From the NCBI GenBank assembly GCA_030549775.1, contig CM060173.1, positions 30,384,032 to 30,448,031 on the forward strand: 64,000 bases of DNA. Reading direction: 5' to 3'. The notes under the pieces are model-generated. The model saw nothing but the letters and a program-made list of their open reading frames with translations. It did no database searches and was not told where the DNA came from. Both the position numbers and the translations under genes were made by a program. Origin of the DNA: Tamarix chinensis. Its lineage: Eukaryota; Streptophyta; Magnoliopsida; Caryophyllales; Tamaricaceae. The stretch's first letter is position 1. The number at the start of each line of letters is the position of its first letter. This document shows positions 43,780 through 56,379 of this stretch, in pieces.

Positions 43780-44512
43780 AGTAAGTGTGGGGGAGAATGT
43801 TTTAGCAATTTTACAAAAGAAAATCCCACCAAAGTGAAAGGATCCAAGTATTTTTATTGTCCCATGTAAGATTGGAAACACAAAGTATGAAAGATGTATG
43901 TTTGACTTAGGTGCTTCAATTAATGTGATGCTTTTATCTATCTTTAATGCACTAAGTCTAGGCCCTTTGAAAGAAACTAGTTATTATTCAGTTAGCTGAT
44001 AGATCTAATACATACCCTAAAGGAGTAATTAAATATGTATTGGTGCAAGTGAATAAGTGAGTAATCCCTACTTATTTTTATATGTTAGTTATGTAGGATA
44101 ATGGTTCATCTAATTCTTCTTCTATATTTTTAGGTAGACCATTTCTAAAAACTTCAAAAATAAAAATGTATGTACATGATTGAGTTTTGACTATAGATTT
44201 TTATGGTGAAGTTATTAGGTTTAACATATATGACTCCATGTGATATCCTATAGATTGTGAATTGGTTTCTATGGTGGATGTTATAGAAGATTTAACTGAG
44301 CAAATTTATGAGTTATCATCTAAAGATCCCTTATTGTTGACCATAACTTAGTGCATATAAGTCATTTTTTTGGAAGAGTTGAATGAAAATTTTAAAGTAG
44401 ATGAGGAAATAAAGGAAATGATGATTTCTTTAGGAGCATGCCCTCGAAGAATTGGAATATTTGTGGATTTACCATTAACTTTAGATATATATTTACCTTT
44501 GGTAGAATAAGC
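43780..44512 (+). pseudogene. AT1 protease region
   Basis: FDLGASINVM at about 43901-43930 is the Athila-type retropepsin active site with its Asp kept (codon 43904-43906). Upstream PSIFIVPCKIGN and downstream FLGRPFLKTS-like sequence match the usual flanks. Several stops interrupt it. The frame is cut at 44512 by AT2 and resumes at 53029. Confidence 0.78.
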
Positions 44513-46053
44513 TGATGTGTTGTCATATACACAACAAATTTAATAAATCAATCCTAATTCCCAAATACATAGTAAATGGTAAGAAAGAGTCAAACCCACA
44601 AGGAATGGTATTTAATCAATAATTTGGTAATTGATGTTAGAACCCCAATTACACAATCTCATTAATTCTATCACTAATTATGTACTATGGGATACTTTGC
44701 TCACTAATTGATGAATGAGGATAGGAATGAATTGATCATAGAATTAAGGTATCAAACACTCGTGGAAAAAGTATGATTCTAAATAATTTAATGTTAACCT
44801 CTAAAGACTCATAGTAATTCATCTCTTTGTTTTCTCTTCATTCTAATAAATTGAATAAGCTCTCAATTTATCATCTAACCAATTAATAACCTAGGTTACG
44901 AATACTAGATTCAATTAATGGCAACATTACGAATGGAAAGCAGTCAACTAAAACCATAACCACATAAGCTCGGATTATGCAATTGTACGAATTAATGGAC
45001 AAGATTAACAATTTACCTTTTTGCTACTCTAGACATGCTAACTAACAAATACATATTAATTACGATGTCCAAGCGGAGATTAAGTTCTAAAATAAATAGG
45101 TGATCAATCTAATTAGTTTAAATTCTTAATCTATGATATGAAATCATTCAATTCCATCCATTAATCCAATTAAATTTCATATATAATCATACTTTCAAAT
45201 TATGTTGTTATATTTGAGACATAATTCCATTCTCAAACCATCCTACCCTGTTTTATTTACTCTACTTTCTGCATAATTGTAAGATCATACTATTACATGC
45301 AATAATTTATAATTAATACAAATGATCTTGAATAAATAAGTAATAACACACTAAAATCAAGATATATAAAAATGCAATTGCAGAAACTTTACTTACATTC
45401 AATCAAAATACAAAACATGCAATTGAGAAAGGAATGGAGAAGAAATTATCACTTGAATTGTAGCCCGTCAATTGTTCAATAGAATACAAGAAAGGTAAAG
45501 AAAGTTGGAATTATGAAGTACATGTATTTTCTAGAGGGAATAAAGAAAGAGAGAACATTCAACATTTTTGATCCCAAAAACTGATCTTCAAACCCAGAAT
45601 AGTTAGAGAATATATCAGAAAAAAGGTCATGTGAGTGTTTACAAAATTTAAGAAAAACATAATCTGTATTTTTCTCTGCATTCTCTACCAAATTCTGGAT
45701 TCTAAAAAACTGATATTTTATCTTCTAGAGGAAACATGGTTTGTGTTTAGGAAACATGGGGGTACTGTGCTCTTTGCTCTTTCTCCCTTCTTCCATTAAA
45801 AATTTAGCACAAACTTCTCTTGGTTTCTTTGCTTTGTTTCCAACTTTTCTTCCCTTGCTTCAATGTTTCGTGAGGTGTTATTTGCTTGATTTCCTCTTTT
45901 CATTGATTTCTCCTTTGAATCTCTTCATTTTTATCTTTTCGTACAAAATCTATTCAAAATAGAAAAACATGAGAAAAGATTAAATCTTATAAAATTAATG
46001 AGGAATAAATGACATTTTTATACGGGAAAATAGCTTATAAATTCTATCTGTCA
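44513..46053 (-). mobile_element. AT2 3' LTR
   Basis: TGATGTGTTGTC ... TCTGTCA on the plus strand, 1,541 bp. By eye about 6-7% different from 51485-53028 over the first 300 bases. Confidence 0.9.
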
Positions 46054-46068
46054 AATACCCCCATGCTT
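46054..46068 (-). promoter_or_regulatory. AT2 polypurine tract
   Basis: Minus strand AAGCATGGGGGTATT, the characteristic Athila tract, next to the LTR. Confidence 0.88.
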
Positions 46069-47639
46069 AAATCATTGCTTTTCCTCAAACAACATCATAT
46101 CATGCACATGAGAAACATCAAGAAATTCAAGTGAGATAAGTTATGGATCACAAGAATTGTAAGATTGGATCTATTCATTCATAGAATTTTAACAATGCAT
46201 TGGGACTTAAAACACTTATAAATCATAAAATCACAATGTTGGAAATATTTGGATCACACATCTAACACACCCTATAAATAGTCTTATCAAATTCTCAAGT
46301 GGTTAGGGAATGAGAGTTAATATAGTTAGTATCTCACCATGCAAAGTTAAATTAAGATTAATGAAATTTAAATTGGCAGATACATACTTTCGGTGTGTGA
46401 AAACATTCACTCTTATGTGTATAGGGTATAATGTGTTTACTCTCAAAAACTTCTCCAAATGATAATGATCACCCATATGTTTGCCATTATTCTCAATTTT
46501 CCACCGCTAAAAAGGACAAAAGTATATAAGAATCAAAAGGTCTTAGAATTGGTTATAATGGGGCTAAGGTTATAAGATAGGGTATAATTTTCGGATTGTA
46601 GCTTAACTCTATCAACTAGAGAAGAAACTTTTCTTTCTTTTCCATTAAGTCACAATCCTCCTTTTTCTTTTCTTTTTTCCTTTTTTTTAATAATTTAACC
46701 TTTCCCTTCAACCAAATAAAGAATACAAGACTTTCTCTTTTTTTCTTTTTTTTTTACTTTTTTAATTTTCAAATTAGCTCCTTCACCAAAATTTTGCACC
46801 TCCATGCTTGGATTTTACCTTATTAACAAATGTTTTCCCTAAAATTTTATTCCTTTACTATTCATAGAGTAAGGGGGAAATTTTCATATGGTGATTAGTT
46901 GTTAATGAAGGTTAAATCAATAGAATAAGGCTTAGGCTCAAAGGATTTATGCCAATGAATAATAATTTTTAAGGTAAGCTTTTTGGTCTTGTAGCTAATA
47001 AAGAAAGAAGAATGCCTTTATCATTTTCAAATATCCTAAAGTTCTATGCAGTCTTGAAGAGAATTAATGGCGAATTCTAATTTCACATATCATTGGAGAA
47101 TACACACAAAAGAAAATTATAATTTGGATAACAATGTATCCAAAGATTAGGCTCAAGAGCTCACAATGGTATGGCTACCAATTTTTAATTTCATTTCGTC
47201 TCATTCATAATCAATACATGGATTGATTCCTAACCATTCTAACTTTATTTCCTTCACCACTATCACAATCTCAATTTCTATTTTTAAGGTTTTGGAAGAT
47301 GGTGATCAAATCAATTAATATGATTTAAAAATATCCTTTGTAAAAATAATTTAGTCCCATTACTTTGTTTACCCCATGAATGGATAACTCAAATCTAACA
47401 CTTCTTGTTTCAAAATGAACCAAACAACAAACATAAGATCGCATATTTAGGCAATGAATTACCTAAACAAAATAGCCACAGAAAGAAAGAAATAAAAAAA
47501 CATAAATAAATAAATAAATAAATAATATATATATATATATATATGCACATAATTTCCACAAAAACTATCAATAAATTACCACATGCGCATCCCCCTACTT
47601 ATCTTGTTCATTGCCCCTAATGAACTAAACCAAGAAAAA
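46069..47639 (-). other. AT2 3' non-coding region
   Basis: AT-rich internal sequence between the ORF1-type frame and the 3' LTR. It contains poly-T/C stretches near 46620-46770 and an AAAT plus TA microsatellite at 47503-47544. No coding signal. Confidence 0.6.
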
Positions 47640-48830
47640 GAAATAGGAATCAGATTTAGGAATGAGGTGGTGGTGGGTCCCTATGTCCAAGGTGAAACTC
47701 GTAAAGAGATTTCACCATTTCCATCATTTGATCTTGATTTTGGCGCATGGAATCTAGTTGGGAGAAGACTTGGGTTTGAAATTAGAGATGCCAGTCGGGA
47801 ATATAAGTAGAAGAGGAAGAGGATCTGGCTTGCGAATGAGGGGGAGGCGGTGGTGTTTGCTCACCACAAGGAGGGAATGGATGCTCAATTACCAGAGGAG
47901 CAGGATTGTCTTCATCATCGATAGGTTGCCAATTCTATGGGTGTAATGGATCTATTCTGGTAAGGTTTGGTAGGGGAAAATGAGCATGCCCTTGGTATGA
48001 AAGATACCATACACTGCCCCTACACTCAATAAGATGCGTAAGACAGCAATGTTCAATATTGATACAGGTGCTCAAGGCTTCTATAGGCATATCATCAAGG
48101 AGATGTATATCCATACTTAAACAAATAGTGGTAATAAAACCACCAATGATAATATAACCCCGTTTAGAATTTCAAACCCTTTGAAACTACTTAGCTAGAA
48201 AATAGGCAATATTTAGTTGATAATGATTTAGCATGGCATTGATGAAGAAAAGTTCTATGGATCAAACAACCCTAGTACTATCCCCCCGCCCAAAAATGGT
48301 GGTAGCTAAGAGTCTTTGTAAATATCTAAAGACTAGATTGAAAATTCTTGAAGCCTTGGCTTCAGAGATTCTGAAGGTATCGGGGGTGGGCATATTGGAG
48401 ATATCACCAATTCTAGCAAAGAAACTATTCACATTGAACTAAGGGGGTATGATATGATTGCCCCTAGAGGTAACATAAAAATATGTGCTAATTCATGCAG
48501 GGATATTTGCCTATCTTCATTAAAGATGCGAAAACAATTATACCCCTGCTCTTCTAAAGAGGCGCTAGTAGTAGCACAAAATTCAAAAGTAATAAGAACT
48601 TCTAAACGCCTATATGTATGATTAGTACAATAGATGAAATTATGCAATCCCACATTTCTCAGCAATTGCATTACTTGCACATGTATTCCCAACGTATTTA
48701 GACAACCATCATCTAAATACCTTGTTCCAATAATGTACCTTTGGGATAGATATTTGTACCTTTGTTGCTGTTTCGGAGTGGTAAAGATAATACCTAGTTC
48801 ATTTGGTTGGTTTCTTTGGTTTTGATGCTG
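47640..48830 (-). pseudogene. AT2 Athila ORF1-type protein
   Basis: Minus-strand translation reads SQRYIIGTRYLDDGCLNTLG, IHVQVMQLLRNVGLHNFIY, then ITFEFCATTSASLEEQGYN and FRIFNEDRQISLHELAHIF, followed by MPTPDTFRISEAKASRIFNL. This resembles the plant 'Arabidopsis retrotransposon ORF-1 (ATHILA)' domain: a strand/helix repertoire with R-F/L-F ... S-L-x-E-x-A-x-I-F. It lies after integrase, where other Athila elements carry an env-like or extra ORF. Stops occur at several points. A second copy is in AT1 at 57148-57960. Function of this protein is unknown. Confidence 0.68.
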
Positions 48831-48899
48831 GGTTGGTGATGATCGAGGTCTTAAAGATTACCCCTCAGTCCATTGTTTCTTTTTGGGTGCTATCTACAA

Positions 48900-50290
48900 A
48901 ACACATGCATTAGTAAGAATAGTAAAGTGGAAAATAATATATTTTTGTGCTTTTTAGTTTTTCATTACCCAATCCAGCACTTAAACAAAAATGCTAAATA
49001 TCAATTGAATGTTACAGACATTGTGATATTTGGCATTGTAATTCAGCAATGTTCTTGCCATTAAGTCATTGGTATTGAGATTCAACATTCATAAGCATAT
49101 CTATATTCATCCATTAGCAAGGATATAAAATTCTCATCTTGTAAGAATTATTTCCTCACATACCCCTATTTTACCAAAAATGTGTTTCAATTTGCAACAA
49201 AATTGCAACCAGGAACATTTGCATTGTCTATTGCCATAAATTTCTAGCAAATTGCCACAAATTCAAAACACAAATGCATATGTATTGTATTATGTCACAA
49301 ATTTTTCATCACCCAAACATATATGCCTTGCAATTGTAACAAAAATTGTAGAATCAAACAAATTTGGCAAGTTCGGTTAAATAGTGCACATACCTTATGA
49401 GTGTGAATTTTGATGAATGAAATTGCAAAATGTAGTTTGGTAAGGCTTAGAAAATTAAAATTAAACAAAATCCCTAAGCTAACTTGCTTAAATCTGGATA
49501 ATTTGAGAAAGAATCGAAATTAGAGTTTGAAACTCAAGTTTTTGAAATTTGCTAAAGGATGAGTGATGGAAAGGCTGTTTGAGACCAAAATATGGATTGA
49601 GAAGCAGAAGGGATGAAGAATGAAAGTGAGAATGTATGGGAATCGAAGATTATTGCAAGAAAATTGAGGATTGAAGAGGAGAGAAATAGTGGTTTTTGTA
49701 GTCGGCAGAGACAGGATCTAAGAGAAGGGGTCGTGTTCTGAGAATTCTAAAAACACGGGAAGAAATAGGGTTTTTTCTAAGAAATACGGTCCATGTTTAT
49801 TTTGAAACTATCTGGAATTTGACAAAATTAACTAATAGAAAAACATGGCACATGTTTGGTAAACACGGACCCCCCGTGTAATTTTTGAATGTTGCTGGAA
49901 TTTCCCAAAATTCCCTTAAAAAAAGCATGGTTCGTGTTTGGTAAACACGAACCCCTCATGTTATTTCAGAATGGTTCTGCCCTTTTCTATTTTTCCCTAT
50001 AAACTCTGACGGAAAAACACAAGGCGTGTTTTAGTAATATGGTGTCCCCATGTTTTTCTATTCTTCTCTTTTTTTTTCAAAACAAGGAAAACACATACAC
50101 ATAATATATACTGAGTACACACACATAAGAATAGTAAACATACATAACTACATCCTACATGATAACCGCACATATAAAGTGATAAAAATAATAAAGAAAC
50201 ATAGTATGAGATAAGAAAAACTTATGTACAACACTTGGGTGTTTCCCAAGTGGTAATATCCCACTATTCAGCCTTCATAACTTGGAACGG
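48900..50290 (-). other. AT2 spacer between integrase and ORF1-type frame
   Basis: Non-coding internal region with repeated phrases around AAACACGGACC / AAACATGG (49760-50060), also seen near the LTR edges (45730-45770, 52700-52745) and in AT1 (56035-56235). No frame recognised. Confidence 0.55.
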
Positions 50291-51473
50291 TAAGATCTAC
50301 CACTTCTAAGTTTCGCACACAGTGTCCTTCGTAAAATTTTGGAGACAGTGTCCATTCACTTTCCACATTTTTCCTATTTTCTCATTTTTATCTCTACTGC
50401 ACCATGAGAAAACACACTAGTTACAATAAATGGGCCAATCCATCTTGACCTTAATTTTCCTGGAAACAACTTTAAGCGAGAATGGTATAATAAAACTTTT
50501 TTGGCCAATCTCGAAATTCTTCCTAAGAAGGAATTTATCATGAACTGCCTTAGTTTGATCTTTATATCACAATGCAGTTTCAAAAGCATCATTTCTTATT
50601 TACTTAACTTCTTGTAGTTGGAGTTTTATATGCCTTCCAATTTCATTTGACTCCATGTTAAAATTATTTACAGCCCAAAAAGATTTATGTTCCAATTCGA
50701 TTGGGAGATGACAAGGTTTTCCATAGACCAAACGATATGGTGACATACCAATTGAAGTTTTGAATGTTGTACAATAGGCCCAGAAAGCATCATTGAGGTG
50801 TAAGCTCCAATCCTTCCTTGTCGGTTTTACCATCTTTTCCATAATTGATTTGATTTCTCAATTGGATATTTCAGCTTGATTGTTTGTTTGTAGATGATAT
50901 GCTGTGGAGATTCGATGTGTCACATGATATTTCCTTAATAATGCTTCTATCGTTCTATTGCATAAGTGCGAACCTTTGTCATTTATTATAGCTTTTGGCA
51001 AGCCAAACCTTGCAAAAATGTTAGTTCAAAGAAAATCAGCAATAACTTTAGCTTCATCAGTACGGGTGGCTTTTGTCTTCACCCATTTTGACACATAATC
51101 TACAGCAATGAGAATATATTTGAAACCAAAAGATAATGGAAAAGGACCAATGAAATCCATAACCCAAACATAAAAATTTTCACATGCAATAATAGGAGTT
51201 TGTGGCATTTCATTTCTAGGACCTAGTCCTCTAGTCTTTTGACAATTTTCACATGTTTTTCAAAATTCATAAGCAACCTTAAACAGGGTAGGCTAGAAAA
51301 ATCCACTTTCTGAACTTTTATAATTTTTTCTTTTAGGACCAAAATGACCCCCACAAGCATAGTTATGACAAAATGTTAAGATAGAAAGAATTTCACTATC
51401 AGGGATACACCTTCTAATGATTTGGTCAGCACATTGTTTCCACAAATATGGATCATCCCATACAAAATATTTT
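50291..51473 (-). pseudogene. AT2 integrase
   Basis: Starts at the LTR junction with YFVWDDPYLWKQCADQIIRR. Zinc-binding part: FCHNYACGGHFGPKR ... CENCQ, ligands kept. Core: Asp in MDFIGPFPLSFG, Asp in [10 protein letters not shown], Glu in NNQAEISN, all present. C-terminal part: [37 protein letters not shown], and a tail towards 50374. Stops lie at several places (for example after VIADFL). In the better-preserved parts it is closer to intact than the AT1 copy. Confidence 0.85.
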
Positions 51474-51484
51474 GCTCCAAAATT

Positions 51485-53028
51485 TGATGTGTTATCGTAT
51501 ACACAACAAATTTAATAAATAAATCCTAATTCCCAAATACATAGTAAATGGTAAGAAGGAGTTGAATCCACAAGGAATGTATTTAATCAATAATTTTGTA
51601 ATTGATCTTAGAACCCCGGTTACACAATCTCATTAATTCTATCACTAATTATATACTATGGGATACTTTGCTCACTAATTGATGAATGAAGATAGGAATA
51701 AATTGATCATGGAATTAAGGTATCAAACATTCATGGAAAAAGTATGATTCTAAATAATTTAATGTTGACCTCTAGAGACTCATAGTAATTCATCTATTTG
51801 CTTTCTCTTCATTCTAATAAATTGAATAAGCTCTCAATTTATCATCTAACCAATTAATAACCTAGGTTACGAACATTAGATTCAATTAATGGAAACATTA
51901 CGAATGGAAAGCAATCAACTACAACCATAATCATATAACCTCGGATTATGCAATTGTACGAATTAATGGACAAGATTAACAATTAACCTTTTTGCTACTC
52001 TAGACATGCTAACTAACAAATACATATTAATTACGATGTCCTAGTGGGGATTAAGTTCTAAAATAAATAGGTGATCAATCTAATTAGTTTAAATTCTTAA
52101 TCTATGATACGAAATCATTCAATTCCATCCATTAATCCAATTAAATTTCATATATAATCATACTTTCAAATTATGTTGTTATATTTGAGACATAATTCCA
52201 TTCTCAAACCATCCTACCCTATTTTATTTACTCTACTTTCTGCATAATTGTAAGATCACACTATTACATGCAATAATTTATAATTAATACAAATGATCTT
52301 GAATAAATAAGTAATAACACACTAAAAGCAAGATAAATAAAAATTCAATTGCAGAAACTTTACTTGCATTCAATCAAAATACAGAATTTGCAATTGAGAA
52401 AGGAATGGAGAAGAACTTATCACTTAAATTGTAGCCCGTCAATTGTTCAATAGAATACAAGAAAGGTAAAGAAAGTTGGAATTATGAAGTACATGTATTT
52501 TCCAGAGGGAATAGAGAAAGAGAGAACATTCAACATTTTTGAATCCCAAAAACTGATCTTCGAACCCAGAATAGTTAGAGAATATATCAGAAAAAAGGTC
52601 GTGTGAGCGGTTACATAATTTAATAAAAGCATAGGACCTCTGTGTTTTTCTCTACATTCTCTACCAAATTCTGAATTCTAAAAACTGAGATTTTATATTC
52701 TAGAGGAAACACAGTCCATGTTTATGAAACACGGGGGTAACGTGTTTTTTTCTTTTTCTCCCTTCTTCCATTAAAATTTTAGCACAAACTTCTCTTGGTG
52801 TCTTTGCTTTGTTTCCAACTTTTCTTCCCTTACTTCAATGTTTCTTGAGGTGTTATTTGCTTGATATCCTCTTTTCATTGATTTCTCCTTTGAATCTATT
52901 CATTTTTATCTTTTCTTGAAAAATCTATTCAAAAGAGAAAAACTCAAGAAAAGATTAAATCTTATAAAATTAATGAGGAATAAATGAAATTTTTATATGG
53001 GAAAATAGCTTATAAATTCTATATGTCA
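51485..53028 (-). mobile_element. AT2 5' LTR
   Basis: TGATGTGTTATCG ... ATATGTCA, 1,544 bp. The inner side reads, on the minus strand, AATTTTGGAGC, which can be either the start of a PBS or integrase coding sequence. Confidence 0.88.
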
Positions 53029-54110
53029 CAAGAACCAAAAGTGGAGTTGAAACTTTTACCTAGACATCTTAAGTATGCATTTTTGGGAGAGAAAGATACC
53101 ATTCCTATCATCATATCTAGTGACCTAACCACCAATCAAGAAGAGAAACTTTTTCATGTTTTGAAGAAGTATAAAACTACTTTGGGATGAATGGTTGTTG
53201 AGATCAAGGGTGTTAGTACCTTAATGTGTATGCATTGGATTTTAATGGAGGATGATTTTAATCCTAGTACACAAGTACAATGTAGATTAAATCCAATTAT
53301 GATGGAGGTAGTAAAGAAAAAGGTGTTGAAGTTGTTGGATATAGGAGTCATATACCCAATCTTTGATAGTACTTGGGTTAGTCCTCTCCAAGTAGTACCC
53401 GAGAAAACAAGAATCACTATTGTGGAGAATGACAAGGGAGAGATGGTTCCTACTAGAGTTCAAAATAGTTGTAGGGTATGAGTGGGTTATAGGAACTTGA
53501 ATTCCATGACTAGGAAGGATCATTTCCCTTTACTATTTATGGATTAGATGTTAGAGAGGTTAGTAACTCGTGCGTATTATTGATTTTTGGATAAATATTC
53601 TGGATATGTACAAGTTTCCATAGCTCTAAAAGATCAAGAGAAGATAACATTCACATGTCCTTATGATACATTGACATATTGCTATATGTCATTTGGGTTA
53701 TGCAATGTCCCTACCACATTTTAGAGATGCATGACAAGAATTTTGTTTTAAAAAAAATATTTGGAGAAAACTATTGAGGTATTCATGGATGATTTTAGTA
53801 TACATGGTGATACTTTTGACCAATACCTAGATAAATTGACACTCATCTCAAAAACATGTCTTGAAACTAATCTTGTGCTAAACCCTAAAAAATGTCATTT
53901 TATGGTTCAACAAGGGATAGTCTTAGGATATGTCATTTCTGCTAAAGGAATTGAAGTAGATAAAGCAAAGATTGATCTTGTTGCTTCTTTACCTTACCCT
54001 TCTACCATTAATGAAGTGAACTCATTTCTAGATTATGTTAGTTATTATCGCACATTCATTAAATATTTTTCTAAGATATCACAACCTTTGTGTAAGATTC
54101 TTTAGAAAGA
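53029..54110 (+). pseudogene. AT1 reverse transcriptase
   Basis: Resumes after AT2 with KVELKLLPRHLKYAFLGEKD. RT blocks: STWVSPLQVVPEKTRITIVE, then a degraded IDYRKLN (VGYRNLN), CYMSFGLCNVPTTF, and EVFMDDFSIHGDTFDQYLDK with the catalytic M-D-D intact, then NPKKCHFMVQQGIVLG and IKYFSKISQPLCKIL. The block 53761-54105 is one clean frame. Stops occur at about 53187, 53478 and between 53545 and 53750. Confidence 0.87.
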
Positions 54111-54600
54111 AATTGAGTTCAATTTTTATGATACATGTAAGAAAGCATTTGATCATTTAAAGGATAAATTGATTAGCGCATCCATACTTCAACTACTTGA
54201 ATAACTATGATGTTGAAGCAGTTTTAGGTCAAAGGACTGTGAAAACTACACATGTGATATACTACACTTCATGCACTTTGAATGAGACTCAGCTTAATTA
54301 CTCGATTAATGATAAGGAACTTCTTTCCATTATCTTTTCTTTAGATAAATTTTAGTCTTATGTTATAGGCACTGATATTATTATTTACTCTAACCATGCA
54401 GCCTTAAAGTATCTAATAGCAAAGAAGGAAGGAAAATGAGGCTAAGTAGATGTATACTATTACTTAAAGAGTTCAATATTCACATTAACAACAAAAAAGG
54501 AACATAAAATGGAGTAGTAGATCATCTAGGTAGGTTAATCAAGGCATCTGAAGCTGATTCACCCATCAATGAATCATTTATAGATAAACAACTTTATGTA
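54111..54600 (+). pseudogene. AT1 RNase H
   Basis: Translation gives AVLGQRTVKTTHVIYYTSCT, LNETQLNYSINDKELLSIIF and IIIYSNHAALKYLIAKKEGK, the RNase H order of Athila. The segment with the first catalytic Asp (FxxxCDAS) is missing: about 20 residues before AVLGQ are deleted. Several stops are present. Confidence 0.8.
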
Positions 54601-54619
54601 GCTACGAATGAAATAGCAT

Positions 54620-55880
54620 GGTATGCTGATATGGTCAATTTTTTGGTCACAAAGGTATTCCCTTTACATTTTACTAAGGCATAAATAGATAGAATGAATA
54701 GTCACACAAAGTAATTTTGTGGGATGATCCTTATTTGTAGAAATAATGTACTGACCAAATCATTAGAATGTGTATTCCTAATAGTGAGATTCTTTCCATT
54801 TTGACATTTTGTCATAACTATACTTGTTGGGGCCATTTTGGTCCAAAAAGAATAGTGCATAAAATTCTATAAAGTAGAGTTTATTAGCCCACCTCGTTTA
54901 AGGATGCTTATGAGTTATGTAGAACATGTGAAAGGTGTTAAAAGGTTAGGGGATTAGGTCTTAGAAATGAAATACCACAAAACCCCATTTCTGCATGTAA
55001 AACATTTTATGCATGGGGTATGGATTTCATCGATTATTTTCCATAATCTATTGGTTTTAAATACATTATTATTGTTGTAGATTATTTGGAAAAATGGGTG
55101 GAGGTAAAAGTCACCCTAACTGATGATGCATAAGTTGTTGGAGATTTTATTTGAACTAACATTTTTGTAAGATTTTACTTGCCACGGGCTATAATCAATG
55201 ACAAGGGTTCTCACTTCTACAACATAATATATCATGTTACACATCAAATCTCCACAATATATCATCCACAAATGAATGGTTAATCTAAAATCATAAAGTA
55301 AAATTAGTCCTAGAAAAGTTGGTGAAACTAATAAGAAAGGATTAGAGTTTACTTCTTAATGATGCTCTTTGGGCACATTGAACATTGTACAAGACTCTAA
55401 TTGGTATGTCAACATATCGGTTATTTTTTAGTAAGCCTTGTCACCTTCCATTTGAATTAGAACATATGGAATTTTAGGTTGTAAATACATGGAACATGGA
55501 GCCAAATGAGATAATTAAACATAGAAAAAATTAGTTACAAGAACTTTAAGAATTAAGAAATGAATCTTTTGAAACTTCATTGAGGTATAAATATCGAACT
55601 AAGGCAGTTCATCATAATTTAATTTTTAGAAAGAATTTTGAAATTGGTGAAAATTTGTTATTGTATCGTTCTTGTCTAAAAATGCTTCTAGGGAAATTAA
55701 TGTCTAGATAGATCAGCACATTTATTATGACTATTTTGTTTCCTCATGATGCAGTAGAAATCGAGAGTGAAAAAAAGTAAAAGGTGTGGAAAGTTAATGG
55801 ACACCGTTTCAAACCATTTTTCAAGGGACGCTGTGTGAAAAACTTGGAAGTGGTAGATCTTACTACTCTTAGTTATACAT
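54620..55880 (+). pseudogene. AT1 integrase
   Basis: WDDPYL near 54722, the zinc region around 54800-54960 (CRTCERCQ-like), then MDFIDYFP and INDKGSHFYN with both Asp residues. The third catalytic residue reads Lys (SKIIK where AT2 has AEISN), and about a dozen residues are missing between KGSHFYN and YHVTHQIST. The C-terminal part continues with GMSTYRLFFSKPCHLPFELE. Many stops. Confidence 0.8.
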
Positions 55881-55989
55881 GATGAAAGTATCGAGAGGAT
55901 ACTACTTAAGATATATATTAAGTGTTATAGATAAGTATTCTTGTGTTTTTTTTATCTATTATATTAATTGTATGTTTTTATTATGGTTG

Positions 55990-56030
<41 letters not shown>
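55990..56030. repeat. (TA)n microsatellite
   Basis: About 20 TA units in the AT1 spacer after integrase. Confidence 0.95.
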
Positions 56031-56033
<3 letters not shown>

Positions 56034-56379
56034 AAGAGTAGCAAAGTTAACACGGAGCTATCATGTTTAAAAACATGGTCTATGTTTCATTTCAAAAAAC
56101 TTTTGTTTCAATGCCAGGACGAGCAAAGTTAACACAAGGCTACAGTGTTTAGTTTCAAAAAACATTTACTAAAATGTTGAGAGAAAAAAAATATAACATG
56201 TGGGTACCGTATTTTATAACACGATCCATGTTTCTATATTTTCTTCTCAGTACCCCATGTTCTTCTTCAATAAATCAAAGCTTTGTTTTCTAATATCTCA
56301 TTCATGTGCTTTTCTTCTACAATCTTTACTCTACACTTCCATTATCATCTTCCCCATTAATCAATTTTTACTTCAATTA

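Larger units (their letters stand above)
44513..53028 (-). mobile_element. AT2, Athila-like element with internal deletion
   Basis: Minus-strand element inserted between protease and RT of AT1. 3' LTR 44513-46053, PPT, non-coding region, ORF1-type frame, spacer, integrase, then the 5' LTR 51485-53028 directly beside integrase. Gag, protease, RT and RNase H are missing. Flanking 5-mers are TAAGC and CAAGA, so the duplication is imperfect; the AT1 coding frame on the two sides nevertheless joins sensibly. Confidence 0.87.
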
